Positions 1-11,929 of a stretch of DNA of 64,000 nucleotides are shown here, piece after piece. This DNA is from Paraescarpia echinospica. Its lineage: Eukaryota > Annelida > Polychaeta > Sabellida > Siboglinidae. The notes below the pieces were generated by a model, which did not search any database, was not told the DNA's origin, and worked only from the letters and a program-made list of their open reading frames with translations. The stretch is taken from NCBI GenBank assembly GCA_020002185.1, contig CM034537.1:10317640-10381639 (forward strand), given 5' to 3'. Both the position numbers and the translations under genes were made by a program. How positions within the stretch are numbered: the stretch's first letter is position 1; each line of letters starts with the position of its first letter.

Positions 1-880
1 TCTAGTATTATGTTTAGACTGATGAAAAACCTCCACGACACAGGTAATTATAAATCAAAATGGATTCTAAAAATCAAGAGTATCATTGATGGTTGTGGAC
101 TATCAAACATATGGCAGGATCATGGAACCGTAAATTTAAAATGGTTGAAGCATACCCTAAAACTTAAAATGAACGACATAAACAGACAAACATGGCACAT
201 TTAAATTCATGTAAATAGGCTGCGTTCAAATTACAGAATATTTAAAAATTAAGTAGGGCTCGAGAAGTATTTAATCTACTTGAGCCCAACTGACAGAATA
301 CATTTATGTAAATTTTGTTGTGAAAATCACCAATTACCAATTTCTGTTGGTCGTTATCTCCCTGAAAATGCTCAGAGGCTGTGTAACTTATGCAGCAATG
401 GAGACCAAGGTGATGAATATCATTATGTACTTGTATGTCCATTACTAGTAGAAGAAAGATCAAAATATATAAAGAAGTACTTTAGAATCAGACCTAATAC
501 TTTGAAAATGAACCAATTACTTAATGTACATAATGTGAAACAGTTGACAGATCTTTCCAATATAATCATGTCAAAGTTTGTTTAACTAACAAATTTCCTA
601 TCAAAACTGCGAATTGCATAAACGAAACATTGTTGCTTATAGTTAATTTACTATATATATATATATATCATATAATTGCATGTTAATGAGATCAAATTGT
701 GCAATACGTGTATAAATACTATAATACGTGGTTTATTTTATTTTACCCTATTTTATATTATTTGGTTTGCACTGCTGATTAAACAATTATTGAAAATACT
801 TAATGCAGTAAGATCACTGAACGTTGCATTGTGTGTAGTTTATGTTTTACATTCTGTAAATATGATTTATACAATATAAG
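1..880 (+). mobile_element. Non-LTR retrotransposon 3' end (element J)
   Basis: This is the C-terminal end of a LINE ORF2, cut by the window edge. Two open blocks (10-204 and 280-585) are separated by stops. The second block carries the cysteine/histidine-rich tail common after the reverse transcriptase in several LINE clades: LCKFCCENHQLPISVGRY, then an RLCNLC pair, then GDEYHYVLVCP. The AT-rich stretch 586-880 fits a 3' UTR, and (AT)n lies at 650-668. In-frame stops show that the copy is dead. The clade is not assigned. Confidence 0.6.
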
Positions 881-974
881 TCTAGATGTTCTTAAGATTA
901 CAATATGTTCTATTAAAATGTACTGTAGAGAGAACAATTCTCTCATACTCCGCTAGGGGGCGTAGGGAAATAAA

Positions 975-1001
975 AATCAATGTCGATGTCATTGTCACAC
1001 A

Positions 1002-1060
<59 letters not shown>

Positions 1061-1107
1061 GCGCACGCACACACACACACACACACACGTACACATACAC
1101 ACACCCG
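975..1107. repeat. (ACGC)n then (AC)n microsatellite
   Basis: About 70 bases of ACGC units pass into AC units and then imperfect ACACAT. Both strands stay open here (Arg-Thr-His repeats or Cys-Val repeats), which is a product of the simple sequence and not coding. Confidence 0.95.
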
Positions 1108-1469
1108 TGAATCGAGATGAGGTACCGACTCTCACATATTTACGATGATCTTCCGCAGAGCTACCCAGGCCGCGGAAGGGGTGACACACCAGAGTGATAC
1201 GTTTGCGCGGTAGGCCTACCGTGTCGCCATCTACCGGTATGTCTGGTGAAGATTGCTCTGAGCAGTCGAAACGTTACGGAATCTAAGGGAAACTGACTGT
1301 GAAACAAAGTATCAATATTACTAATGATATGTATCATTGTGGTTTTAAAATACATCACAAATGGTTCAAGGAAGAGAGTGAACATGGAAATAGACAATTA
1401 GAGCTGATACTGTTACTTTGTTCCAAAGTTAGCGCATCGATATACATGTATATATTTATATATTTTAGC
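1108..1469. other. No gene seen
   Basis: Unique-looking sequence between the microsatellite and element D. It has no recognisable protein similarity, tRNA-like or tandem repeat signal on either strand. Confidence 0.5.
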
Positions 1470-2057
1470 AATGACCGAGACATGGTTGACAAGAATTGAT
1501 ACTGTCTCCTCTCTTGCTGACATCACTCCTCCTGGCTTTTTTCTACACCAACATCCACGGAAGTCAGGTAGGGGTGGAGGTGTTGCATTTCTTGTTTTTG
1601 ATTTGTTCTTCAAGGTAGAAATCCTTCATTCCCCTGTATATCACAGCTTCGAGGCATTGTGTATTCGTATAAAAGGTTCTTCTATGTCAGCTAATTTTAT
1701 TTGCATATACAGTCCTCCTGAAAACACAAGTACATTATTTGATTAATTTCCAGATTTTCTTGAAACTACATTAAAGTTACAGGAAGAATTATATATTCTA
1801 GGGGATTTCAATATATGTGGATTTGCCTATCCTTAATACCATGTTATTCATGGAAGCACTTTGACTTACAACAGCATGTCACATTCCCTACTCATATCCA
1901 CGGGCATTGGCTCGACTTGTTTATCACTAGACCAAACTGCAATAACATTAAGGCGATATATGTTATCAGATCATCATATTGTAATTATTGGTCTGTGTCT
2001 CAAAGCTGAGTCAAGACCAGCACAACAATGTATTACATTCCGACCGATTCATAAGTA
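1470..2057 (+). mobile_element. LINE element D, endonuclease segment (CR1/L2-like)
   Basis: This is the apurinic-type endonuclease domain of a CR1/L2-like LINE ORF2. Visible motifs in order are TETWLTRI, GRGGGVAFLV, SFEALCIRIK, FICIYSPP, then after a stop and frameshifts ILGDFNI, HVTFPTHIHGHWLDLFITR and a degenerate SDHHIV motif. Similarity stops abruptly at about 2,057, where the 3' end of antisense element A begins. Further D segments occur at 10,664-11,098, 11,930-13,245 and 14,477-15,005. Stops and frameshifts make it inactive. Confidence 0.8.
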
Positions 2058-2489
2058 AGTACGTAAATTTATTTCCTCATCCAGATAATATACAACGTCA
2101 TTCAAGAGCAATGTAAAACAGATGAGGTGGTTACCAGAGAAGTATAACTTATCGAGCTGGTAGCCAATTAAATCAAACTCATATAGTGTACTCCCACGTA
2201 CATAATATTACGTATATAAAGGTTATACAGTGCATTCAATTCAATAGCTTCAAGTTAACGACTTCCATAAATTAAAGGTAGAGATGTTGTACCAATATAA
2301 AAGAATTCACAAGCGAATTCCTTACAATACATAATTAGATTTAAACTTTAATTAATGCCAATTATAAATCTCCTGACTTTGTGCTTTAAAATATTTAGCG
2401 TTTTCGAATGTTTAATGTCTATCTAGGTATACATAAATGGTTCTGCTGTCTGGAACTTCTGGTCATGAACTCACTATTACATTTGTAAA
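2055..2489 (-). mobile_element. LINE element A, 3' segment
   Basis: The reverse complement matches the end of the second copy of this element at about 36,137-36,640 almost base for base. It includes the C-terminal codons, the ATTCGCTTGTGAATT-like stretch, the TACGTGGGAGTACACT stretch and the final GATGAGGAAATAA. It is the 3' remainder of the body at 7,077-10,655, displaced by insertion of element B. The duplicated flank ACATTTGTAA at 2,480-2,489 pairs with ACACTTGTAA at 7,077-7,086. Confidence 0.82.
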
Positions 2490-2810
2490 CTATTTATTTA
2501 ATATAAATGTATTTAATATTTTTATTTATTTAATATTTATAGAGCGCAATATCCATAATATGACTCAAAGCGCTGTATAATAAAATCCAATCAAGCGATT
2601 CAATGTATACTTATAAAAACTGCAAAAAAAACTTAAGATAAAACGTAGAACAAATTAAGTTTGTTATATTAAAACTATTAATTAAATAAATCAATAAAAT
2701 TAGATAAATTATAAAGTAGACCTGTTATTACTGTATTTACATATATGCCTATACATACATTCCCACACGCACGCACGCATCCATAAATAAATACTGATAC
2801 ATACACTCAA

Positions 2811-2847
<37 letters not shown>

Positions 2848-3811
2848 TAAGATATGCAGTAAAATGTCTTCAAATGAAATGTTTAAAATGTCAGCAGTAT
2901 TGAGCTTTGAACTTATGCGTCTTTAGTGTCTTTTTGAACGCCGACAGAGTTCTGCTGCACTTGATAGCAATGTGCAGTGCATTCCATGGTCGAGGTCCAA
3001 TCACACAAAAGGACCTGTCCCCAAAACTGACCAGGTTCGTTCGTGGGACTTCAAGTAAAAGTTGTTCAGATGAACGTGTGCGTCCCGGATAGTGCCTGGT
3101 TAACAGGTTGGCAAGATACAGTGGCGCCGTCCCGTTCAGACATCTGAACACATTAAGGAGTATTTTAAACTCGATTCGGCGTTTGATTGGCAGCCAGTGT
3201 AATTATTTTAGAACCGGAGTGTGAATGTGATGATTCTGGCTGCCATGTTTTGGATTCGCTGGAGTTTGTGAATGTGGTCACGTGGTAGTCCAGCCAGTAA
3301 CGCGTTCCCGTAGTCCAATCTAGACATGACGAAAGTATGCACAAGTGATTTAGTTTCATCTGTTGAGACGTAACGCCTGATACGACTGATGTTGTGGAGG
3401 TGCATATACGCTGTTCGGTAAATGGCACTTATGTGGTTAGTCATTTTGAGGGATCGATCTTATACAACGCCCAGGTTGCGCGCACTTGAAGACGAAGTCA
3501 AAGTCGAGTCAAGAATGCGTATCTCCTTTAGCAGTGGCAACTTCTGTTTAGTGCCAAACACCACGACATCCGTCTTCTGATAATTTAATTTCAGTAAATT
3601 GGTCCGAGACCATTCGCCAATTTCTTCTAGGCAACAGCACAAACGATCCATTGAGTTCAGTTGGCCATCTCCACCAGGACAAAACGAAACATAAAATTGC
3701 GTGTCGTCGGCATATAGGTGATATTCTAAGCCGAATGTCTTGATGACGTCGCCAAGTGGTGTAATAGCGGCGGTCAAGTCAAGCATAACCAACACAACAA
3801 CACAGCCACGG
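2490..3811 (-). mobile_element. LINE element B, RT C-terminal half and 3' UTR
   Basis: This is the 3' half of a CR1/L2-like LINE on the minus strand. Reading from 3,811 downward: CVVVLVMLDLTAA, a deletion of most of the region that should follow (no FDTVDH and no PQGSVLGP block), then YHLYADDTQFYVSF with the catalytic YADD, EWSRTNLLKLNYQKT, ARNLGVV, RLDYGNALLAGLP, HKLQRIQNMAARII and the C-terminal PRTNLVSFGDRSFCVIGPR. The 3' UTR near 2,530-2,590 holds the AGCGCTTTGAGTC / GCGCTCTATA tail typical of CR1-like elements, followed by an ATTTA-rich end. (AT)n lies at 2,815-2,843. The upstream half is at 4,871-7,076. Confidence 0.8.
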
Positions 3812-4870
3812 TCTAGACAGCGGGTAGTTGTTGATGGGGAGGTTTCAAACTGGAAATCAGTTTTGAGTGGGGTTCCACAGGGATCAGTACTGGGACCTAT
3901 ATTATTCTTAATATATATAAACGATTTGGACGATGATATAGCTAGCAAGGTGTTGAAATTTGCAGATGATACAAAAGTGTTTAGAAGGATTAAAAGTGAT
4001 GGAGATAGACAGCATTTACAGGATGATCTTGACAGGTTGATCAAATGGTCTGAAAAGTGGCAAATGTTGTTCAATTTTGGGAAATGTAAATGTCTTCACA
4101 CAGGACATGGGAACGAATATGTAGAATATACAATGGGGGGAACTGTACTAAATACTACTGTAAAAGAAAAATACTTAGGGCTGACAATTAGTGCTGACAT
4201 GAAGGTTTCAGAGCAGTGTGGAATTGCAGCTTCAAAAGGAAATCAAATCCTTGGATTGATTAGGCGAAATGTAGCATATAAAGAAAAAGAACTAATAATA
4301 CCGCTGTACAAAACAATAGTTAGGCCTCATTTAGAATATTGTATACAAGCGTGGAGGCCATACCGCAAGAAGGACATAGATATGCTAGAAAGAGTACAGA
4401 GGAGAGCGACTAAAATGATACCAAAACTGAGGGATCTTAGTTATGAAAAACGCCTAAAAGAATGTGGTTTAACAACACTAGAGACCAGGAGATTGAGAGG
4501 AGATCAGATAGAAGTGTTTAAAATATTGAATGGTTATGAAAATATTGATAGAAATATGTTTTTTTCAGTTAAGAAAGATAGAAAGACTAGAGGACACGAA
4601 ATTACATTAGTAAAGGAACAGTGTAGATTAGAAGTAAGAAAGTTTTCATTTTCACAAAGGACTGTGAATGTATGGAACAGATTATCTGATGATTGTGTGG
4701 GTGCTAGTAGTGTGAATATGTTTAAAAATAAAATCGACACATACCTCAGAAGGGCTGGATATATGTAGATAAAAGGGTTGGACCCTCGATAAGCCAAAGG
4801 GCTTCCTTGTCCACCTGCCATCTAGAGTTAATTCTCTGGATGGCAATCTTGTTAAATCTTGTTAAATCTA
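3812..4870 (+). mobile_element. 5'-truncated Rex1/Babar-like LINE (element C)
   Basis: A continuous reading frame (to the stop at about 4,766) covers the last part of a LINE reverse transcriptase: SGVPQGSVLGPILFLIYIND, KFADDTKVF (catalytic FADD), LGLTISADMK, LGLIRRN, LYKTIVRPHLEYCIQAW, ERVQRRATKMI and FSFSQRTVNVWNRL, ending in RRAGYM. A short 3' UTR follows, ending in two TCTTGTTAAA units, the style of tail seen in Rex1/Babar elements. The frame is open for about 310 codons, so this is the youngest element in the stack. It lies inside element B with TCTA at both edges (3,812-3,815 and 4,867-4,870). It is 5'-truncated and so cannot move by itself. A second scrap of the same 3' end lies at 23,009-23,154. 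Confidence 0.85.
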
Positions 4871-7076
4871 CTGCAGACATAATGTCATTGTGTACTTTAA
4901 GCAGAGCCGTTTCAGTTCAGTGATCATGGCGATATGTCGATTGAAATTGGTCGTGCAAGTTGTTCTCTTACATGTGGAGCTTCAGCTGTTTTGCTACAAC
5001 GCGCTCGATTACGTTAGAGAGAAATGCCAGATTCGATACAGGTCGATATTTCTGCAAAGATTCTGGATTTAGTCCAGCCTTCTTGATTAATGGCGCTATG
5101 CAGCCAGTCTTGTATTTATCTGGAACAACGGACGACTGCATAGATGCCACAACTATGTGCGACAAAATGGGCAGACGTTCATCGATCGATTTTCTCACTA
5201 GCCAGGTAGGAGCTGGGTCTAGGTCGCACGATTTAGGCGTTACATTCATGATGATATTCTTGATTTCGCCTGGCGTTGGTAGGGAGAAGGAAGACAGCTC
5301 CGATGTGCTGCATATGTTGGTGGTATCCACATTTTTGTCACCATTTGCTCTGTCAGAGATGGTAAGCAACTCATGACAAATGTTGCTGATCTTTTCAGAA
5401 AATAGTCTGAAAATATACTCACCATTTCAGCTTCTGACGTGTGGGTAGGGAGTACAGTTCCCACTTTGCGATGCAGTAGAGAGTTTACAATTCGGAACAG
5501 ACGTTGCTGGTTCTTGCCTGTGTCACGGATTATGCTGGAATAATAGGCAGATTTTGTTTGGGTAAGTAGTGCATTCACTCTCTTGCACTGATCAGCGTAC
5601 AAGTGTCTATGCACCTCTTGTTTGGATTTTCTCCAGGATCTTTCTCTCTGCCGTTTCTCTCGTTTCGCAACCCGTAGGTCGTCGGTATACCACGCTGTAT
5701 CTTGCCGTAATCGGACATGCTTTTCTTGCATAGGCGTGTGCGAATCAACTAAGCTGACCAGCATATGATCGTACTGATCAACCAGTTCTTCTACATTCAC
5801 CAAGTGAAGATCATCCGATCGGAACAGTGGAATGTTTTGTCGAAAAAACATTGCATCAATGGTGCGTAACTTGCGATATTTCATTTTCATAAAACCTGTG
5901 CGACGTTGAACAATGTCTATGTTGAAACTCACCGCAAATTGATCAGAAAGGCCCATGTCCGTAACGGTAACATTTCGAACAAGGTGTTCGCCCGTTCTGC
6001 GGGTCATAAGTGCATCCAGCGTGTGTCCTTTCCTGTGGGTTGGCCCGCGAACATGCAACACCATTCGTCTGGCATTCACAGAGCCGCCGTGCATCAACAT
6101 TTGCAGCGTTGTCAATATAAAAGTTCAAATCTCCCATGATAATCAGAGGTCCAGGTTTTATAGCATGCTGGTCGGTAAAACGGTCCCATTCTTTAAAAAC
6201 ACAGTAGTTGACAAGCCATTTTTCGTTGATGGCGGCGGGCGGTAAATGACAAAAATTATCATGGATGACGTAGGTGTTTTCAGCCGGCACTCGATCTGTT
6301 CAAACGATCGAAACGCATCGGTATCCTGTTTGTGTAAAATGATTTCGGATTTATGAATAATAACGACACCGCCCCCTTTGCCGGTAGGGCGAGGCGTGTG
6401 CTTGATGGAATATCCATTTGGTACAATGTCTGTAATCACACTGGCGTCGCTCGAAGGCTTCAACCAAGTTTCGCATATCGCCATCATATCAAAATGGTTT
6501 TCAAGAATATGATCCGCAATGGCGAGTGTTTTGTTCCAACATGATTGTGCGTTAACGTACTCGTACGCCTGGATCCCGCTGTACCTGTTTATACAGTGGT
6601 AAAGTTATACAATTTGGTACATTTCAACTTGGTTGTGGCAACGTCGGTACTCTTGCGTAGTGAATTATTGTCCCGATCTGTTTTGCGACTTTACGACCAC
6701 CACGGTGTTTACGTCTCGTAGACGAACGCTTGAAGATGCACAGTTGGTGAAGTAGAAGATTCACACAGCAAGTCACCGGAGATCTGGTATACCTGATGCC
6801 ATTGTTGACACATACGCGTGCTGAAGTGCGTCTTGCGTCACTGCGTATCATCGGCGATTGGACAAAAGTTGTTCGTGGTCCGGTGTTATCCAGGAATAGA
6901 CCACAGCGTTCTGCTTGACAAGTTTGCAACCGGTTCTCAAGGCAAGCGTAGATGAATGTCGATTAAAAACCATAACAGTCTGGCACCAGTAATAATTTTC
7001 AAGTAAAATGTAAACGTCCGAAGTAATGTCTGTACCTCTATACAATATTAAAACATTCCTTGAATTGAAATACGTC
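4871..7076 (-). mobile_element. LINE element B, 5' part (endonuclease and RT start)
   Basis: Upstream half of element B. From about 6,730 downward it shows STRRKHRGGRKVAKQI (a basic start typical of CR1 ORF2), AICETWLKPSSDASVI, GKGGGVVIIHKSEI, MIIFVIYRPP, GPLIIMGDLNFYID, then TDMGLSDQFAVSF, TAWYTDDLRVAKREKR, SCDLDPAPTWLV, CIAPLIKKAGL, RPVSNLAFLSNVIERVV and, at 4,871-4,920, TETALLKVHNDIMSAV. The protein thread resumes directly at 3,811 on the far side of element C. Several frameshifts are present. Its 5' limit is placed at 7,076 by a probable target duplication in element A. Confidence 0.82.
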
Positions 7077-10000
7077 ACACTTGTAACAATAAGGTGGAAT
7101 AGACTAGGAAGTTGATTCGTACGCTGTTTACACACAAATATTAGAACATTTAGTTTAAATAGTTCCTGCACTTTAAGTATATTAAGTTCCTGATGCAATG
7201 CTGTGGCACTGTCACGACGGTTACGTTTTGCTAATGTTTTAAGTAATAGATTTTGCAAATTTGTGTTTTAGTTAAGTTAGTTCTACATGCTGATCCATAT
7301 AATTTAATTCCATAATTAATATGAGGAAATACATAGGCATAATATAATTGCCTGAACACATCGGCATTTATGAACGACGCCATGTGATAAAATAAACATA
7401 ATAACTTAGACACCTTTGAACAAAGTTATTTTTATATGTTTTGACCACGACAACTTACAGTCTAGATGTATACCCATATATTTAGCTAAGTTAATCCATT
7501 CAATGCGTTTGCCCTGCAACAGCAATGGCACGACTTCACGTTCCATATATCTACCGAAAATTGTATAACATGTCTTACTCAGGTTCAGAGTTAGTTGATT
7601 GTATCGGAAACAGACACTAAGCGATTCTAACTTCTCCATAGCCGTACTCACAGTATCATTGGCACCCATTCCACTAATGAACAAGTTAGTATCATCAGCA
7701 AACAATCGCAAAGATACGTGATCCACAGTACTAGATATATCACTAATATATAATATAAATAACACTGTTACTTAACATATTCCGAAAATTTATAATATTT
7801 TCTATTATTTAAATAATCGCTAACGTAGTCGAATGATCGTTACGAAATCAAAATTGATGTTCAGACAAAATGTCATTTTTATTCATAAAGTCTAATAACC
7901 TCTTCAACATTAACTTTTCTATGATTTATTGGAGACACTCATCAGACGAATTGGTCGATAGTTGGATGGTTCACACCTTGATCCTTTCTTAAATATAGGT
8001 ATTACTTCTGACACCTTTAATGCTCGTGGTACCATGGCTTCGGAGAACGACAAATTACAAATGTAAGTCAGAGGTTTACAAATGAAATTGCATGACAATT
8101 TGACATTTTTGAAGGAAAAATATCAATACCTGATACATTAGAATTCGCTAGCTTGCTAATTTCATTGATCACTTGTTGTTGACAAACTGGTGAAAGGAAC
8201 ATAGTATTGTGTATCGGGTCAGATAGAAATTGTCTATAATCGTTTACCTGAGTAAATGTCTTTGACAATTCTTTACCTACAGTCGCGAAATATTGGTTCA
8301 TTGCATTAGCAATACTTTCATTGTCGTTAAATTATATATGATTGATGACCAGCTTTTTAATGTTGTGCATGTTCCTTTTGCCCTTATTCACAAGTTCCGC
8401 ATATATCTTCCGTAATTTCCTGGTTGACTGTTTTGCTTGTGAGAGTAAGCTACTGTAATATGATTTCTCCGCCTGTCGAATGATAGTTGTAAGCTTATCC
8501 TTATGCTGTCGGTATTCTGTTTTATTGTATTCATTTGGTATGTTGATATATTTCTTATACAACCTAATTTTTGTTAAAATACTATTTCTAATGCTTTTAG
8601 TTATACACTTTTTGTCCTTGAAGTGTTTAATTGCCATTCTGGTAAGTGGGATTTTTTTTTTTAAATTGTGTCATATTTAGTTACAAACATATCTAACATT
8701 CATCCGTGTCCTTACATGTCATAATGTTGTCCCAGTTTATATTCACCAGTTCCCGAGTGAAATTTGATATATTATTTTCACTAAATATTCTCAGTTTAGG
8801 TCTGTCATTGATGTCATGAGTTTTGTATACACCTTTTATAATGATGAAGTTGAGTAAATGGTGTGATATATCTACAAAAAGGTTTCCTGAAATTATATTA
8901 TATCACTTTTCATGAACTATAAAGGTCGATATATTTTCATATGATCAATGAGAGTTGCAGAGTGATCTGTTATTCTTGTTGGCAGTGTGGTACATGGTAA
9001 CAGGTTTTCCCTCATTAACGTGTCCATGTATATCTTAGATTGACACGAGTCCTGTTGTAAAAGATCAATATTAACATCACCACAGACATTACAGATTTTA
9101 CCTTCCTGCGTGATAATAGACAAGTTTGATCCAGTAAGATTATAAATAACGTGTGTGTTATAGCTTGGATGTCATATTGCAAATCACAAAACTGACGTCA
9201 TTTTTAATTATTTCAAGCCACATATTGTCCAACATTGGATTATGACTCAGCGTTAAAGCAAATCGTTCATGGACGTACACGTCTTTCTTAATATAAAGAG
9301 CAACTCCGCCTTTATTGTTATCTAATGGTCCATGATAGTAGAAACTATATTCTTTAAATATATTCGCACATCTATCTTGGTTATTCATCTTTATCTCAGT
9401 GGTCGCAATTACATCAAATTTTATATGTATACAGTCAATATGTGCTTTGAGCAGATTACAGTTTTTGAAAGAGCTTTGTAGGTTGACATGGATAACAGTC
9501 CATTAGTTATGTGTATTGACTCGTTTAATTCGGTCAAAGCATAATATTTACAGTTTAGTGATTTTGTCACTTCTTCAGATAATCATTTATCAAGGCAAGG
9601 CTGCAAGTTAAGTATTTTTAAGAGTCCAGAAAATTTGGTTCTCGAGAGTTGATATTCGGTAGTTAACTGGAGGTTGGTCAACGTACAAATTGGTAACAAA
9701 TTCGCTATTTCCTTATTTTCACCCATTACTGTTGTTTTTTGTCATATCATTTAGAAGTCATTCTCTCAGCTTTGCTAGAATACATACTAGTAACCCTGAA
9801 TGCAACACATGTAGTACAACCATGTAACCTTTCATAGAAAACAATGTCTCAATAGTTGGAGTAACAAATACACAACCAACAAGTCAGATGACCACCACAG
9901 TCAGGGCATGTCGGCAGTCAAGGCGCTCAAGAATAAATTGATCGTTATAATGTAGTGCGTCAGCACAGGTGTCTGTCACCTATATGTGACTGGTCCACAG

Positions 10001-10655
10001 GCAAACGACGCCGTCTATTATTAGTTTGCCTCTGCGGAACACCGCATGCTTCCCGTCCGCGAAGGCTCGTGGCATCTGCACACGTGCACGTTTCTTTGTT
10101 TCGTAGTCCGCCTTCGTCATATCTTCTAGTATGTATACTTCAGCACCCGCGGTCGTTCTGTTTACGTGGGTCTTGGCGGACAATAGGATGCGTTTCTAAG
10201 TGGCCTGGTAACAATTGACGCGATGATTGGTCTGCCTGTAGAACTATTGTTGGAGATAGGGCCGAGTCTGCGGCAGTGTTCAACACTCTCCATAGCTTGT
10301 TTAAGTGTGACGATGCCACCAAGGTTGTGTTTGAGGAGCACATCCTATTCTTCTTTCCATTGAGTTAATTCTCTCCTCATAAATAGTCACCCTCGCCCTC
10401 GATTCCATTTCTCGTTTCGTTGTTTCTTTATGCGACTTCTGTAACTCATCAATTTTTTCCCTGTTCTCTCGAGGTAGCAATGCATTCACAGGACGCTTCA
10501 ATGGCGTCCACTCTTTCTGGAATTGCACCACATTGTCGGCCATTATATCGCTCAATTTAGCTACCACGTCACTATAGTTCGTCTATTGTAACGCCTAATC
10601 ATGGCATTCACTTCTCTTCACTGAGCTTTTTCTTAGAATTTTTCGGCATAGTACT
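7077..10655 (-). mobile_element. LINE element A, main body (ORF1, endonuclease, RT)
   Basis: Minus-strand LINE. ORF1 starts near 10,655 (MPKNSKKKL) with a coiled-coil-like block (AKLSDIMADN, KIDELQKSHKETTKREMESR). The basic nucleic-acid-binding part follows, degraded, to about 9,960. The endonuclease lies at 9,390-8,910 (YYHGPLDNNKGGVALYIK, CGDVNIDLLQQDS, LPTRITDHSATLIDH). The reverse transcriptase lies at 8,640-7,260 (QYFATVGKELSKTF, NSNVSGIDIFPSKM, RLFADDTNLFISGMG, GIHLDCKLSWSKH, YAYVFPHINYGIKLYG). It is closely similar to the plus-strand copy at 32,488-36,703 but extends further 5'. Multiple stops. The 3' end is split off to 2,055-2,489 by element B. Confidence 0.85.
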
Positions 10656-10663
10656 GTTCACCC

Positions 10664-11098
10664 CCAGTATCCTAGAGTGCTTGAGTACATTATTTGATTA
10701 ATTTCAAGATTTGCACAAAGCTGACGTTTATAACCAAGTAATTAAACAAAATTAGGAGCGCCACTTTGCCCACACGTCCGTAATCTAGTGTCGCCATCTG
10801 CTATAACATCAATATAGACATTGTTAGTGAGAACCTTACAAATTATGATCTCTTGATTCAGCCAAAAACTACCCTATGTGAGCTAGTTAACCAATAGTAT
10901 GGTACACTAAGAAGGCTTCTTGATAAACATGCCCCCAAACAAACAGCAAATGCAAAAGGTAGTCTACCATCACCATGGTTGTGACATAGCACAAGCGAAA
11001 CGTCGCCGTCGATATCTTGAAAGAATTGGGCGACGTACCCGTTCACCCCTTGATCGGTCCCGCTTTGCTAAGCAGTTACATCTACGCAACCATATGGT
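10664..11098 (+). mobile_element. LINE element D, linker between endonuclease and RT
   Basis: It opens with a stretch near-identical to 1,727-1,750 (AGTACATTATTTGATTAATTT). It then carries the usual D-type connector: NLTNYDLLIQPKTT, LLDKHAPKQ and, frameshifted, AKRRRRYLERIGRRTRSPLD with RSRFAKQLHLRN. This is the region that follows the endonuclease in CR1/L2 elements. It is the first piece of D on the far side of element A. Confidence 0.7.
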
Positions 11099-11111
11099 GT
11101 CAAAAACAAAA

Positions 11112-11925
11112 TCAGACAGACAGACAGACAGACAGACAGTATTTATTTTGACCATCATAAGTACATAAACTACAATATAAAATTCAGTGTAAGGTCAGGG
11201 AGGCTCCCATTAAGACAATTATATGCCGCTATCATAGGTGCCACCCCACTGATGTAACATAATGCTATGAGTATCAAGTGATCAACTATATATGCATACA
11301 TATATGTGTAAACATAGTATGTTTAGTATAGTATATTATAGTATAGCATAATACATGAATTAGTTTAAATTAAACAAATGCAAAGTCATGTCTAGTTTAA
11401 TAATGACAGATGTAACAGTTAGAAATATGACATGATTCATAGTTCTTGATAAGGTATTTTTTTGTATAAGTGAAAAAAACAAATAAACTATGTGTATAAA
11501 TTTTATCAAGGATGACTGTTTGTATAATGTTGTGTCTGATGTATGTTTTTGCATATTGATGATTAACTCTGGGAATAAATAAGTTGTTTTTACCACGTGT
11601 ATATATATATTGGTGAATTGCAAAGTTATATGTGTATGGAATACGACTGAAATATTCTGGTATAACCTTGTTGATCAATTTGTAATACAATTTGAGCTAT
11701 TGGAGTCTATAGATGTCATCCAGCTTAAGAAATTTACATTCTTTGAAGATGGGATCTGTGTGAGAATTGTATTTACTTGAAGTAACTATTCGCACTGCTT
11801 TCTTTTGAAGTTTAAAAATGCGATGGGCTTGATAACCCCACACCAATATGCCATAATTAATTATACGACTATTAAACGAATGTAGTATCAACAAATTCTG
11901 ATAACCCTCGCCAAATGTGAAAGTC
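11112..11925 (-). mobile_element. LINE element E, RT C-terminus and 3' UTR
   Basis: Minus-strand LINE 3' end. It encodes SRIINYGILVWGYQAHRIFKLQKKAVRIVTS in pieces (the 'IQKKAIRII' block that follows the RT domain), then FKECKFLKLDDIYRLQ, PRVNHQYAKTYIR and ENYESCHISN. The 3' UTR contains GGGAGCCTCCCTGACCTTACAC and ends in (CTGT)n, seen on the plus strand as (GACA)n at 11,116-11,138. The same 3' UTR recurs at 52,300-52,690. Inserted in element D. Confidence 0.78.
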
Positions 11926-11929
11926 CATT

